Notes: generated by a model not told the origin, from the letters alone. Counted from the first letter of the stretch, positions 25,261 to 33,683 are shown. The stretch is 42,970 nt of DNA from Pyxidicoccus fallax (GCF_012933655.1 NZ_JABBJJ010000072.1:1-42970); one strand, 5' to 3'. Numbers and translations are program-made.

Positions 25261-25542
25261 TCAGGCGGGGCTCGGGGAGGCGCCGTCCTCCCTCCCGAGC
25301 AGCACGTCCAGTTCACCACGCGCGTCCAGGGCGTTCAGGTCGTCCGCGCCGCCCACGAGACGGCCGCCGATGAACACCTGCGGCACCGTCTCCCCGCCCG
25401 AGCGCTCGACCATCTCCGCGAAGCGGCCCTCGTCCTCCGTCACGTCGATGTCCTCGAAGGCCACCCCTTTGGAGCGCATCAACTCGCGGGCCCGCTTCGA
25501 GTAGGGGCAGTACGTCTTCGTGTACATCGTGACCTGGGCCAT
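25261..25542 (-). CDS. Glutaredoxin with CPYS active site
   Basis: 93 residues from ATG 25542. A glutaredoxin fold is clear: MYTKTYCPYSKRAR with active-site C12-P-Y-S15, the cis-Pro segment TVPQVFIGG and the glutathione-binding GGADDL. The second active-site cysteine of the usual CPYC is Ser, so the protein works by a monothiol mechanism (deglutathionylation) or could hold an iron-sulfur cluster; both are known for CPYS-type relatives. Cytoplasmic. It lies between the amidase gene (84 bp upstream) and the GAF kinase gene (187 bp downstream) on the same strand; gaps of that size do not argue for one operon. Confidence 0.93.
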   Translation of the reverse strand: MAQVTMYTKTYCPYSKRARELMRSKGVAFEDIDVTEDEGRFAEMVERSGGETVPQVFIGGRLVGGADDLNALDARGELDVLLGREDGASPSPA

Positions 25543-25626
25543 GTGGGCGTTCTCCGGACGGCGGTGAAGGTGCCCAACCAAGCTAGGCACGCGGTGCCAG
25601 CCCCGCGCGTCCGCCTGCCTGCCCCC

Positions 25627-27300
25627 CTACCGCAGGGCGCTCACGTGGATGGGCGGCCTGCGGTGTTCGGTGGCGCGCTCCACCACGCGCCCCAGGCGCA
25701 GCAGCAGGTGCTCCTCGAATGGCCGCCCGGTGAGCTGGACGCCCACGGGCAGGCCCGCGCGATCGTACCCGGCGGGCACGGACAGCGCGGGGAAGCCCGT
25801 CAGGTTCGCCACGCGCACGAAGCGCATCAGCGCGTCCACCACCTGGAGGTTGGACTCGCCGTCGGGCAGCGCCGCCTCGGGAATCACCGGCGCGGTGGTG
25901 GCCGTCGTCGGCGTGACGAGGACATCCACGTCCTTCATGAGCGACAGCAGCTCGCGCGTCAGCCGGTGCCGGTGCCGCAGCGCATGCACCAGGTCCGTGG
26001 CGCGGAAGTGCCGGCCGATGGCGAGGTTGGTGCGCGAGTCGAGCCCGAAGTCCGACGCGCGCGTCTTCACGTGCGTCAGCATCGCCTCCGCCATCTCGCT
26101 GAGGATGATGCAGCTGTGCGTCCACAGCACGGTGTTCAGGTCGGGCGCGGGAATCTCCACCACCGTGGCGCCCGCCTCGGTGAGCGCCCGCACGGCGTCC
26201 CTGCAGCGCGCGACCACGTCGGCGTCGGCATCCTCGAAGTAGGGCCAGCAGATGCCGAGCCGCACGCCGGTGAGGTCCGCGTTCTCGTAGCCGGACAGGT
26301 GATGCGCCGGCTGCGTCTCCGCGACGATGTCGTGTCCATCCGGCCCGGACACGAGCGCGTACATGGCGGCCACGTCGTCCACGGTGAGGCCCATGGGGCC
26401 GACGTGGGCCACGTTCCAGCACAGGGGCGGCACGCCCGTCTCGGGGATGCGGCCCCACGTCGCCTTGAGGCCGACGATGCCGCACAGCGCGGCGGGGATG
26501 CGGATGGAGCCGCCGCCGTCCGCGCCGATGCTCAGCGGGCACAACCCCGCGGCCACGGCGGCGCCCGAGCCGCTGGAGCTGCCGCCGGTGATGCGGCCCC
26601 GGTTCCACGGGTTGCGCGCGGCGCCGTGGTGCGGGTTCAGCCCGATGGGGTTGATGCCAATCTCGTTCATGTTGGCCTTGCCGAGGATGATGGCGCCAGC
26701 GGCCTTGAGGCGCGCGGCCACCGTGGAGTCCACGGCGGCGAGCTGGTCGCGGAACTTCGTCCCCAGCGTGGTGGGGAAGCCGGCCAGGTCCACCTCGTCC
26801 TTCAGGACGACGGGGACGCCGTCGAGCACGCTCAGCGGCCGGCCCGCGCGCAGCCGCTCCGCCGACGCCTCCGCGGCCCGGAGCACCTCGTCGGGCTTGC
26901 GCGAGACGAAGAGGCCCAGGCGGTCCCTCCCGCTGTCGAGGTGGTCGATGGACTCGTGGAGCCGCCGCATCACCGTGACGGGGTCCACCCCGCCCTCGCG
27001 GTAGGCGCGCACGTAGGCGGCCACCGTCGCGCGCTCACCCGGAGGAGGCGCCGCGGCGATGGCGCGCGCGGCCTGCTCCATGGGCGCCTGGGGCTCCGCG
27101 CCGGGCGCGCCGGGCGGAAGCGGGAACTGGAGCGGCGGCGCGTCTCCCGCGGACAGCTCGCGCCAGCGCTCGATGCCGCTGTCGCGCACCAGCTTCTCCA
27201 GCACCACCGAGCCGACTCCGCTCTCCAGCGCGTTCACGAACGCCTTGAGCGCCATCCCCGACACGCGGGGCGCCTTCACCGGACTCCGTTGGTAGGTCAT
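25627..27300 (-). CDS. Amidase-signature family hydrolase
   Basis: 557 residues from ATG 27300, preceded by CGGAG. The amidase-signature core shows the Ser-cisSer-Lys triad: Lys167 in VVLKDEVDLAG, the serine-rich ITGGSSSGSGAAVAAG (about 237-252) with the cis-Ser, and nucleophile Ser265 in GADGGGSIRIPAALCG. The first 110 residues are an extra helical part with a Pro/Gly-rich linker that I cannot assign. It hydrolyses amide bonds of an unknown small molecule or peptide amide; GatA is unlikely since GatB and GatC are not nearby. No signal peptide, so cytoplasmic. Its start codon faces that of the GH140-like lipoprotein gene across a 79-bp divergent gap. Confidence 0.92.
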   Translation of the reverse strand: MTYQRSPVKAPRVSGMALKAFVNALESGVGSVVLEKLVRDSGIERWRELSAGDAPPLQFPLPPGAPGAEPQAPMEQAARAIAAAPPPGERATVAAYVRAYREGGVDPVTVMRRLHESIDHLDSGRDRLGLFVSRKPDEVLRAAEASAERLRAGRPLSVLDGVPVVLKDEVDLAGFPTTLGTKFRDQLAAVDSTVAARLKAAGAIILGKANMNEIGINPIGLNPHHGAARNPWNRGRITGGSSSGSGAAVAAGLCPLSIGADGGGSIRIPAALCGIVGLKATWGRIPETGVPPLCWNVAHVGPMGLTVDDVAAMYALVSGPDGHDIVAETQPAHHLSGYENADLTGVRLGICWPYFEDADADVVARCRDAVRALTEAGATVVEIPAPDLNTVLWTHSCIILSEMAEAMLTHVKTRASDFGLDSRTNLAIGRHFRATDLVHALRHRHRLTRELLSLMKDVDVLVTPTTATTAPVIPEAALPDGESNLQVVDALMRFVRVANLTGFPALSVPAGYDRAGLPVGVQLTGRPFEEHLLLRLGRVVERATEHRRPPIHVSALR

Positions 27301-27365
27301 GGCTCCGCAGCCTAACGCCCTGGCTTGCTCCAGAAAGCGAATAGGTATTTCCTGCATTTCCCTGC

Positions 27366-27370
27366 AAGGA
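27366..27370 (+). promoter_or_regulatory. Ribosome binding site supporting a TTG start
   Basis: AAGGA ends 9 bp before TTG 27380. This start gives a lipoprotein signal of normal length. The in-frame ATG at 27299 would overlap the divergent amidase start and give an overlong leader. Confidence 0.45.
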
Positions 27371-27379
27371 ACAGCTCTC

Positions 27380-29296
27380 TTGATTTCACCTCCTGGACGC
27401 TGGCAACCGCGGCTCTTCGCCCTGGGACTCCTCACCCTGGCGGCGTGTGGTCCTGAAGGACTCGAGCCAGAAGTGGACACTTCGGAGGCCGCCGTCGCGG
27501 CCCATGCCCTCACGCTGGCGGACTACCCCATCCGCGCGAGCACGAATCAGCGCCACCTCGTCACGGCCACGGGCGCGCCGTTCACGTACCTCGCGGACAC
27601 GCCGTGGGGCCTGGCCTCGCGGCTGAGCCAGGCGGACGTGCTCGAGTACCTCGACGACCGCCAGGCGAAGGGCTTCAACACCCTTCAAATGATGTTGCTG
27701 CCCATGCCGAGCGAGTGGGGGACGAAGAACTTCTACGGCGACTCGCCCTTCAACAACATGAACCCCGCGTCACCGGCCATCACCTCGGTGGCGACGACGA
27801 ACCCCGCGGACGCGAGCGGCTACGACTACTGGGACCACGTCGAGTGGGTCATCGACCAGGCTGGCCAGCGCGGCATCCAGGTGGCGGCGGCGGTGTCCTG
27901 GTACGGCTACGGCGGCCGGGACTGGCGCCCGTACATGACGACGAGCGCGGCCACGGCGTACGGCACGTTCCTGGGCAAGCGCTTCGGTGGCAAGCCCCAC
28001 CTCTTCTGGATTCTGGGCGGGGACAACGACCCGGTGGGCGACGTCGCCAGCGTTCCGGCGGGCATGGACACGAGCGACCGCGTCGAGGCGACCAACGCCA
28101 TGGCGAACGCCATCCTCGCCAACGAGTCCATCCGGCACCTGATGTCGTACCACGCGAAGCGGAGGAACTCGTCCGCGAGGTTCTTCGAGAGCCAGACGTG
28201 GCACACCGTGCACTTCGCGTACTCGCCGGAGACGACGTACAGCTACGTGCTCACGGACTACAACCGCGCGACGGTGCGCCCGGTGGTGATGCCCGAGTCG
28301 TACTACGACGCGCGCACGGGCTCGCCCATCCTCGACCGCCGGCGCCTGCGCGCGCAGGCGTGGTGGAGTTTCCTCAGCGGCGGCGTGGGCTTCGCCTATG
28401 GCCATGAGAATGTCTGGGACCTCGACTCGGCGTGGAAGACGACGGGCCTGCCGGCGGTGTCGGCCACGGACATCCAGCGGCTGGGAACGTTCCTGGCGGG
28501 CTCCCCGACGCACCTGCTGCGGCCGGACCACCGCGCGGGGAACACCGCGAAGCTGCTGACGAGCGGCTACGGCTCGACGACCACCAACGGCGGGCTCGAC
28601 TACGCGGTCTCCGCCACGGCGAGCGACGCCAGCTTCGCCCTGGCGTACTTCCCGACGACGCGCTCGGACATCGTGGTCAACCTCGCGGCGCTGGGCGGCG
28701 CCAGCGTGAAGCTCTCGTGGTGGAACCCGGGCGTGGGCGGCGCGAAGACGCTCATCGGCACGTACGCGGGGAGTGGGACGCGGGCGCTGACGTGGCCCTC
28801 GGGCTCCTCGGACGCGGTGCTGGTGGCGGAGCGCGCGAGCACCACGCCGTCGGGCACACCCTTCCGGCTCGTCAACCTGGGCGGGCCGGCGCTCACCATC
28901 GACGGGCGGAGCTGGGAGGCGAGCAGCGGCGCGCCCAACCTCACCCTGTCGGGCACGCGCTTCGAGGACCAGACGATTCCGCTGGTGCCGGCGACGGACG
29001 CCGCCCGCGCGCAGATGATTCGCTCGTGCATCTACGGCACGACGGCGGCGGTGACGATTGGCGCGGTGCCCTCGGGCTCCTACGACGTGTACCTCTACGT
29101 GTGGGAGGACAACGCGACGAAGACGTTCGACGTGCGGGTGGAGGGCGTGCTCGTCCAGGATGACTACGTGAGCGGCAACCCCGGCCAGTGGAAGCGGCTG
29201 GGGCCGTGGACGGTGTCCGTCATGGACGGCGCGCTGAACCTCGCCACGTCCGGCGGCACCGCCAACCTGTCCGGCATCGAGGTCTACCACCGCTGA
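27380..29296 (+). CDS. Lipoprotein glycoside hydrolase (GH140/DUF4038-like) with malectin-type C-terminal domain
   Basis: 638 residues from TTG 27380. The leader (MISPPGRWQPRLFALGLLTLAAC) carries lipobox LAAC followed by Gly. A (beta/alpha)8 barrel follows with the order expected of apiosidase-like GH140 proteins: YPIRASTNQRHLVTATGAPF, FTYLADTPWGL, GFNTLQMMLLP, FWILGGDND (probable acid/base region) and VVMPESYYDAR (Glu as probable nucleophile). After a beta-rich middle domain, the C-terminal 150 residues (LTIDGRSWEA to LSGIEVYHR) look like a malectin-type carbohydrate-binding domain. It should cleave plant-type or polysaccharide side chains at the cell surface; the exact bond is unknown. A LamG-domain protein gene follows at once, probably co-transcribed. 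Confidence 0.85.
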   Translation: MISPPGRWQPRLFALGLLTLAACGPEGLEPEVDTSEAAVAAHALTLADYPIRASTNQRHLVTATGAPFTYLADTPWGLASRLSQADVLEYLDDRQAKGFNTLQMMLLPMPSEWGTKNFYGDSPFNNMNPASPAITSVATTNPADASGYDYWDHVEWVIDQAGQRGIQVAAAVSWYGYGGRDWRPYMTTSAATAYGTFLGKRFGGKPHLFWILGGDNDPVGDVASVPAGMDTSDRVEATNAMANAILANESIRHLMSYHAKRRNSSARFFESQTWHTVHFAYSPETTYSYVLTDYNRATVRPVVMPESYYDARTGSPILDRRRLRAQAWWSFLSGGVGFAYGHENVWDLDSAWKTTGLPAVSATDIQRLGTFLAGSPTHLLRPDHRAGNTAKLLTSGYGSTTTNGGLDYAVSATASDASFALAYFPTTRSDIVVNLAALGGASVKLSWWNPGVGGAKTLIGTYAGSGTRALTWPSGSSDAVLVAERASTTPSGTPFRLVNLGGPALTIDGRSWEASSGAPNLTLSGTRFEDQTIPLVPATDAARAQMIRSCIYGTTAAVTIGAVPSGSYDVYLYVWEDNATKTFDVRVEGVLVQDDYVSGNPGQWKRLGPWTVSVMDGALNLATSGGTANLSGIEVYHR

Positions 29297-29311
29297 GTCA
29301 TGGAGGATTCA

Positions 29312-30061
29312 ATGGATACGAGGAGAGAGACGATGAGAGCACGTAGGACACAGGCGGTGACGAGCGCGGCGATGGCGATGCTCCTGTTCGGCCCGACGGT
29401 CGCGGGCGCGGTGAGCCAGCGGCTGCGGTACCGGTTCGACACGGCGACCAGCCCGGTGACGACCGTGGTGGACGACAGCGGCAAGGGCCACACGGGCACG
29501 GTGCACTCGGCCAACGGGGGCACGGTGTCGACCGTTCCGGGCTACGAGGGGCTGGGCGTGCGGTTCCCCGCGGTGTGTTCGGGAACGGGCTGCCCTCACG
29601 CCGACATCACCACCCCGGACGCCGCCGACCTGAACCCGGGGACCGCCCCATTCACCTTCGGCGCCAGGGTCCGCCTCACGCTCGCGGACCTGAGCGCGGA
29701 CCACGGCTCCAACATCGTGCAGAAGGGGCTCTACAACACGCCGCAGTGGAAGCTGCAGCTCGATGACGCCGTCACGGGCAGGCCAAGCTGCGTGCTGCGC
29801 ACCACGGGCGGCGCCGACGCCATCGTCGTCAAGGCGTCGGTGGGCGTGGCGGATGGCGCCTGGCACAAGGTCTCCTGCCAGCGCACCAGCTCCACGGTAA
29901 CCATCTTCATCGACAACATCGCCCGGGGCAGCGCGCTCATCTCCGCCACCTACGACATCAGCCCCGTCGGGCAGCCCGTCAGCATCGGCGCCAAGGGCAC
30001 GGGCACCAACAACGACCAGTTCCACGGCGCCATCGACGACGTGTACTTCAACCTCGATTGA
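29312..30061 (+). CDS. Secreted LamG/concanavalin A-like carbohydrate-binding protein
   Basis: About 249 residues. Three close ATGs (29300, 29312, 29333) are possible; 29312 has GGAGGA 4 bp upstream and 29333 has AGGAG 7 bp upstream. A signal peptide follows the basic N-terminus (hydrophobic AMAMLLFGPTVAGA). The mature part is one LamG-type jelly roll: LRYRFDTA and VVDDSGKGHTGTVH at the start, FTFGARVRLTL in the middle, ending GAIDDVYFNLD, the hallmark of such folds. It has two Cys pairs (VCSGTGC; SCVL with SCQR). It probably binds polysaccharide next to the GH140-like enzyme; no catalytic residues seen. A hairpin terminator candidate follows 17 bp after the stop. Confidence 0.85.
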   Translation: MDTRRETMRARRTQAVTSAAMAMLLFGPTVAGAVSQRLRYRFDTATSPVTTVVDDSGKGHTGTVHSANGGTVSTVPGYEGLGVRFPAVCSGTGCPHADITTPDAADLNPGTAPFTFGARVRLTLADLSADHGSNIVQKGLYNTPQWKLQLDDAVTGRPSCVLRTTGGADAIVVKASVGVADGAWHKVSCQRTSSTVTIFIDNIARGSALISATYDISPVGQPVSIGAKGTGTNNDQFHGAIDDVYFNLD

Positions 30062-30078
30062 TTCGGCCGCCGCGCGCC

Positions 30079-30129
30079 GGGCCCTCGCAAGAATCCGGAG
30101 CAAGAACCGGGCTGCTCTCGCGAGGGCCC
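30079..30129 (+). terminator. Inverted repeat after the LamG gene
   Basis: GGGCCCTCGC (30079-30088) pairs perfectly with GCGAGGGCCC (30120-30129) across a 31-nt loop that includes a CCGG...CCGG sub-hairpin. It begins 17 bp after the stop and is followed by CCTCCCCTATCC rather than a T-run. Confidence 0.55.
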
Positions 30130-30149
30130 TCCCCTATCCGTAGCGACGC

Positions 30150-30173
30150 GATGGGCGCGCTTCAGCGCCCATC
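30150..30173 (+). promoter_or_regulatory. Hairpin in the leader of the aldo/keto reductase gene
   Basis: GATGGGCGC (30150-30158), loop GCTTCA, GCGCCCATC (30165-30173): a perfect 9-bp stem ending 21 bp before the ATG and just before the ribosome binding site GGGAG. It could be an operator for a dimeric repressor, a leader structure controlling translation, or a second terminator element for the upstream operon. Confidence 0.4.
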
Positions 30174-30194
30174 ACCACGGATGGGAGAACCGGC

Positions 30195-31313
30195 ATGACG
30201 ACGCAGCTGATTGAGTCCCTGGCGAAGTACCACCTGCTCGGCCAGACGGGCCTGCGGGTGAGCCCGCTGGCGCTGGGCACCATGACCTTCGGCCCCGACT
30301 GGGGCTGGGGCAACACCGAGGAGGACAGCCACCGCCTCCTGGCGCGCTACCTGGAGGCAGGCGGCAACTTCATCGACACGGCGGACGCGTACACGTCCGG
30401 CTCCAGCGAGCGCATCATCGGCGACTTCTTCGCGAAGCACGGCGGCAGGGACCGCGCCGTCATCGCCACCAAGTTCTCCGCCAACACCTCTCCCGGAGAC
30501 CCCAACGCGGGCGGCAACGGGCGCAAGAACATCCTCCGCGCGCTCGAAGGCTCGCTGCGCCGCCTGAAGACGGACTACGTGGACGTGTACTGGCTCCATG
30601 TCTGGGACGGCCTGACGCCCGTGGAGGAGGTGATGCAGACGCTCACCGGCCTCGTGCGCGAGGGCAAGGTCCGGTACCTCGGCCTGTCCGACGTGCCAGC
30701 GTGGTACTTCGCCCGCGCCCAGACACTGGCGGAGCGCCACGGCTGGGAGCGGATCGCCGCGCTGCAATTGGAATACTCGCTCGCGGAGCGCAACATCGAG
30801 CGCGAGCACCTCCCCGCCGCGCTCGCGCTGGGCGCCGCGATGACCCCGTGGAGCCCGCTGGCCGGTGGGCTCCTCACCGGGAAGTACACCCGCGAGGGCG
30901 CCAGGCCCAAGGGAGACGGGCGCGCCCACGCGCTCCTGGCGAGCGGCAACCCCGTGGCGGACAAGTTCCTCCAGGAGCGGCCCTGGGCCATCCTCCAGGA
31001 GCTGCTCGCGGTGGCGAAGGAGGTGGAGCGCTCGCCCGCGCAGGTGGCGCTCAACTGGGTGGCCACGCGCCCGGGCGTGGTCTCCACCATCATCGGCGCC
31101 AGCCGCCTGGCGCAGCTCGAGGACAACCTGCGCGCGCTCGACTTCACCCTGCCCCCCGCGCTCGCCGCGAGGCTGGAGGCGGCGAGCCGCCCCGAGCGGG
31201 TGCACCCGTACGTCTTCTTCGAGGACCCCTTCTTCACGCGGGGGATGCTCGCGGGCGGCACGACGGTGCGCGCGGAGCCGGCTGGCTTCCGCGGGCCGCT
31301 CCAAGCGCCCTGA
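30195..31313 (+). CDS. Aldo/keto reductase
   Basis: 372 residues; GGGAG lies about 8 bp before the ATG. A single (beta/alpha)8 barrel with the catalytic tetrad Asp61, Tyr66 (DTADAY), Lys93 (ATKFSAN) and His135 (YWLHVWD), and the NADPH-binding end STIIGASRLAQLEDN. The closest look is to the AKR11/AKR12-type 'YghZ/general stress' aldo/keto reductases. It reduces aldehydes or ketones with NADPH in the cytoplasm; substrate unknown. The last 45 residues (PYVFFEDPFFTRGML onward) extend past the usual barrel end. A perfect 9-bp hairpin lies before the start, and its stop lies between the arms of an inverted repeat shared with the convergent beta-helix gene. Confidence 0.95.
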   Translation: MTTQLIESLAKYHLLGQTGLRVSPLALGTMTFGPDWGWGNTEEDSHRLLARYLEAGGNFIDTADAYTSGSSERIIGDFFAKHGGRDRAVIATKFSANTSPGDPNAGGNGRKNILRALEGSLRRLKTDYVDVYWLHVWDGLTPVEEVMQTLTGLVREGKVRYLGLSDVPAWYFARAQTLAERHGWERIAALQLEYSLAERNIEREHLPAALALGAAMTPWSPLAGGLLTGKYTREGARPKGDGRAHALLASGNPVADKFLQERPWAILQELLAVAKEVERSPAQVALNWVATRPGVVSTIIGASRLAQLEDNLRALDFTLPPALAARLEAASRPERVHPYVFFEDPFFTRGMLAGGTTVRAEPAGFRGPLQAP

Positions 31314-31333
31314 GGCGCGGCCTACCGGGCGCT
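31304..31333. terminator. Inverted repeat spanning convergent stop codons
   Basis: AGCGCCC (31304-31310) pairs with GGGCGCT (31327-31333). Both arms are coding and both stops (TGA 31311-31313 on plus, TAG at 31322-31324 on minus) lie in the 16-nt loop. On the plus strand GCGCC/GGCGC (31305-31309, 31314-31318) is a competing smaller hairpin with the TGA in its loop. Confidence 0.45.
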
Positions 31334-32560
31334 CTCGACGGGGACCCACCCTCCGTTGGGGATGAACGGCACCGGGGCCTCGGTCTCCGGCCCGGCCAAG
31401 AGGTGCGGGCCGGCCGAGGCCGCGCAGATGACGCCGAGGCAGTCACCCGCACCGTTACTCCGCGCGACGTTGCCGCCCCCGTCAATGACGCCCGGCGCGT
31501 TGATGCCCCAGCCCTGGTTGCCCAGGGCCATGTTGCCGGCCACGGTGAGGGTGCCGGGGTACGTCACGAGGAGGCCGTCGCCCCGGTTGCGCAGGAAGCG
31601 GTTGTCGCGGACCTCTCCGGTGAGCGAGGGCGGGTAGTAATCCGAGGGCTCGGCCACCCACAGCCCGCTCCCGTTGTCCCACCATTGGGTGCGCCGCACG
31701 TCCAGCGTCCTCACCCGGGCCTCCAGGCCCGTGCCGTTGCCGACGACCCACGAGTCGCGAATCACGAGGTTGAGCGGCTCCCAGGCCCGCCTTGTCTCGG
31801 GAGCGAGGGCGCCGTTGTCCGCGATGACCGTGTCGAAGAACCGCGCCTCGGAGCAGGCGCCGTAGCCGAACTCCCCGAGCGGAACCTCGCCCACGACGCC
31901 GTTGCGCCACAGCAGGCTCGACCGGAAGGTGACGTTGCCGTAGGGGCACCAGAACACGAGCGCGTTGGATTGGAAGGTGGAACGCTCCACCTCGATGTCG
32001 TGCCAGTTCGCGCTCATCACGACCTGATTGCCGGAGAAGAGCGACGTGCGCACGACGAACGTGCCGTTGCTGGCGTCCTGCTCGCTGGTCAGCCCCACGC
32101 GGTTGCGGAGCACGCGGCAGTCCGTGAGCGTGAGGGTCGTGAAGCTGCCATAGCGGTTGTACACGGCGATCCCGTTGTCGACGAACGTGAGCCGGGTCAG
32201 CCGCACGTCCTGGCCCGAGTCGACGATGTACCCCCAGGAGAACCCGCGGATGGTGCCATTGCGCACCGTGCTGTCGGCCTCGACGAGGATGCCCTCGGAC
32301 AAGCCGGTGTCCGGACCGGACCTGCGCACGGTGTGGCCTCCCAGGTCGAGCACGACGCCCGCCCCGGTGACGCGCAGCGCGGGGCCGTTGGTGCCCGGAC
32401 ACGCGAGGTCATGGGTGAGCCGCGTGCTCCGGGTGATGGTGTCTCCGCACCGGACCCGGAGCGCCGCGCTCCCTCCCGCGTCCGCCCACGCGGCGGATGA
32501 CACCGTCAGCAGCACCGCAAGGCCCGTGGCCCTGGCGACGACCTCGCGCCCACCGCACAT
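31322..32560 (-). CDS. Secreted right-handed beta-helix protein
   Basis: 412 residues from ATG 32560, which has GGGAGG 9 bp upstream; the ATG at 32569 directly abuts that site and is less likely. Signal peptide: hydrophobic ATGLAVLLTVSSAAWA, then ADAGGS. The rest is a parallel beta-helix of the right-handed (NosD/pectate-lyase-like) type, with short turns rich in Asn, Gly and aromatic residues: VVLDLGGHTVRRSG, STVRNGTIRGFSWGYIVDSG, LTFVDNGIAVYNRYG, RDNRFLRNRGDGLLV. Cysteines are few and spaced as possible disulfides. Such proteins bind, cleave or epimerise polysaccharide; no catalytic set is clear to me. It stands at the edge of the polysaccharide locus. Confidence 0.85.
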   Translation of the reverse strand: MCGGREVVARATGLAVLLTVSSAAWADAGGSAALRVRCGDTITRSTRLTHDLACPGTNGPALRVTGAGVVLDLGGHTVRRSGPDTGLSEGILVEADSTVRNGTIRGFSWGYIVDSGQDVRLTRLTFVDNGIAVYNRYGSFTTLTLTDCRVLRNRVGLTSEQDASNGTFVVRTSLFSGNQVVMSANWHDIEVERSTFQSNALVFWCPYGNVTFRSSLLWRNGVVGEVPLGEFGYGACSEARFFDTVIADNGALAPETRRAWEPLNLVIRDSWVVGNGTGLEARVRTLDVRRTQWWDNGSGLWVAEPSDYYPPSLTGEVRDNRFLRNRGDGLLVTYPGTLTVAGNMALGNQGWGINAPGVIDGGGNVARSNGAGDCLGVICAASAGPHLLAGPETEAPVPFIPNGGWVPVESAR

Positions 32561-32693
32561 AGGACTCATCCTCCCGGGGCGTTTCCCGCCCATGCCAGAG
32601 AGGCTAGCCACGCGCCGCCTCTCTGCTTACCTCCCCGCGAGTGCCGGCCGCTGACCACGCGCCAACACTTCGCGGGGATGCGAGGGGAGGACG

Positions 32694-33557
32694 TCAGGCC
32701 TGACCGGTGAGCCGGTAGTACGCGTGGGGACGGCGCCAGCGGATGAAGGCCCGCGCGAGCGCGTGCATGTTCCACCGGCTCGGGATGCGGTCCACGACGA
32801 ACCCCATGTCGTCCTTGAACTGGCTCAGCTGCGGCGACTCGGGAGCGTGGAGCCCTCCCACGAGCGTCCGCACCCTCCCGCTCCTACGGCAGAGCTGCGC
32901 GAACTCGAAGATGAGCCCGGTCGAGATGTTCGTCGGCAGCGCCCAGGTGGCGTAGTACGCGTTGAGCCCATACGCGACGCCGTCCACGGCGTATCCCGTG
33001 AGGAACCCTCCCAGCCTGCCGTCCACCAGGCCCGCGAGCATGCACCCGTAGCCCCCCTCCAGGTACCGCCTCACCTCCGTGACGAACTCCTCCTTCGAGG
33101 GCGGCCTGCGGTGGCCCGTCCGTGCGAGCGCCTCGAGCACGAGCTCATGGCCCTGCTCCACCAGGAGCTCGGAGCTGGTGAGCTGCTCGATTCGCACGAG
33201 CCGCCAGCACTTGCGCAGCTTGTTCCTGCGGTTCGGAGACAGGCTGCCGATGTCATAGCTCGCGAGGTCCTTCAGCCGCACGATGGGGACGGAGCCATTC
33301 GCGGCGCCCGCATCCTGGGGCGCCAGGGCCGCACGGTAGCCCCAGCTCAGCGGCGTCGGCCGGGTGGCCTCTTCCGGCGTCAGCGGCGCCAGCAGGTTCA
33401 CCGGCTGGAAGAACCCGGGCGCCCCCACCTCCTCCCAGTAGTGCCCGGCGTGCTGGATGACGCGCGCGCCATCCTCCCTTCGATACCTCGCGAGTTCTTC
33501 TTCCGTGATGACCGGGAGGACCGCGTCAGCGACCTCCTGCAACTGAGTATTGGACAT
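32694..33557 (-). CDS. FemAB/GNAT-like acyltransferase, polysaccharide locus
   Basis: 287 residues from ATG 33557, with a GAGGGG site close upstream; the open frame runs further but that part is Arg/Pro-rich and overlaps repeats. The C-terminal half shows the acyltransferase core of the GNAT/FemAB type: GYGCMLAGLVDGRLGGFLTGYAV, then the helix NISTGLIFEFAQLCRRSG, and a final HALARAFIRWRRPHAYYRLTG. The N-terminal part is a second, poorly conserved half (RRNKLRKCWRLVRIEQLT), as in FemAB doublets. It probably adds an acyl or aminoacyl group to a sugar or lipid-linked unit in the cytoplasm. It is divergent from the dehydratase gene; a second protein of the same broad kind is encoded at 35741-36712. 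Confidence 0.75.
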   Translation of the reverse strand: MSNTQLQEVADAVLPVITEEELARYRREDGARVIQHAGHYWEEVGAPGFFQPVNLLAPLTPEEATRPTPLSWGYRAALAPQDAGAANGSVPIVRLKDLASYDIGSLSPNRRNKLRKCWRLVRIEQLTSSELLVEQGHELVLEALARTGHRRPPSKEEFVTEVRRYLEGGYGCMLAGLVDGRLGGFLTGYAVDGVAYGLNAYYATWALPTNISTGLIFEFAQLCRRSGRVRTLVGGLHAPESPQLSQFKDDMGFVVDRIPSRWNMHALARAFIRWRRPHAYYRLTGQA

Positions 33558-33636
33558 GCACCCCTCGACCTTCTCGACCACCGCTCCCAGGTGGGTCGCG
33601 AGAGGCCTTGGGGCGACTGGACGCCAAGGGCAGGAG

Positions 33637-33683
33637 AGTGTCCGCCCGCGAGTGCCGCCAAGTGTCCGTCGGCGAGTGCCGCC
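33637..33683. repeat. Two tandem 23-bp direct repeats, 24-bp period
   Basis: Copies at 33637-33659 and 33661-33683 differ at two of 23 positions and begin AGTGTCCG. They lie in the divergent gap between the acyltransferase and dehydratase starts. A period of 24 bp places equivalent bases close to the same face of the helix, as tandem regulator sites do. Confidence 0.5.
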
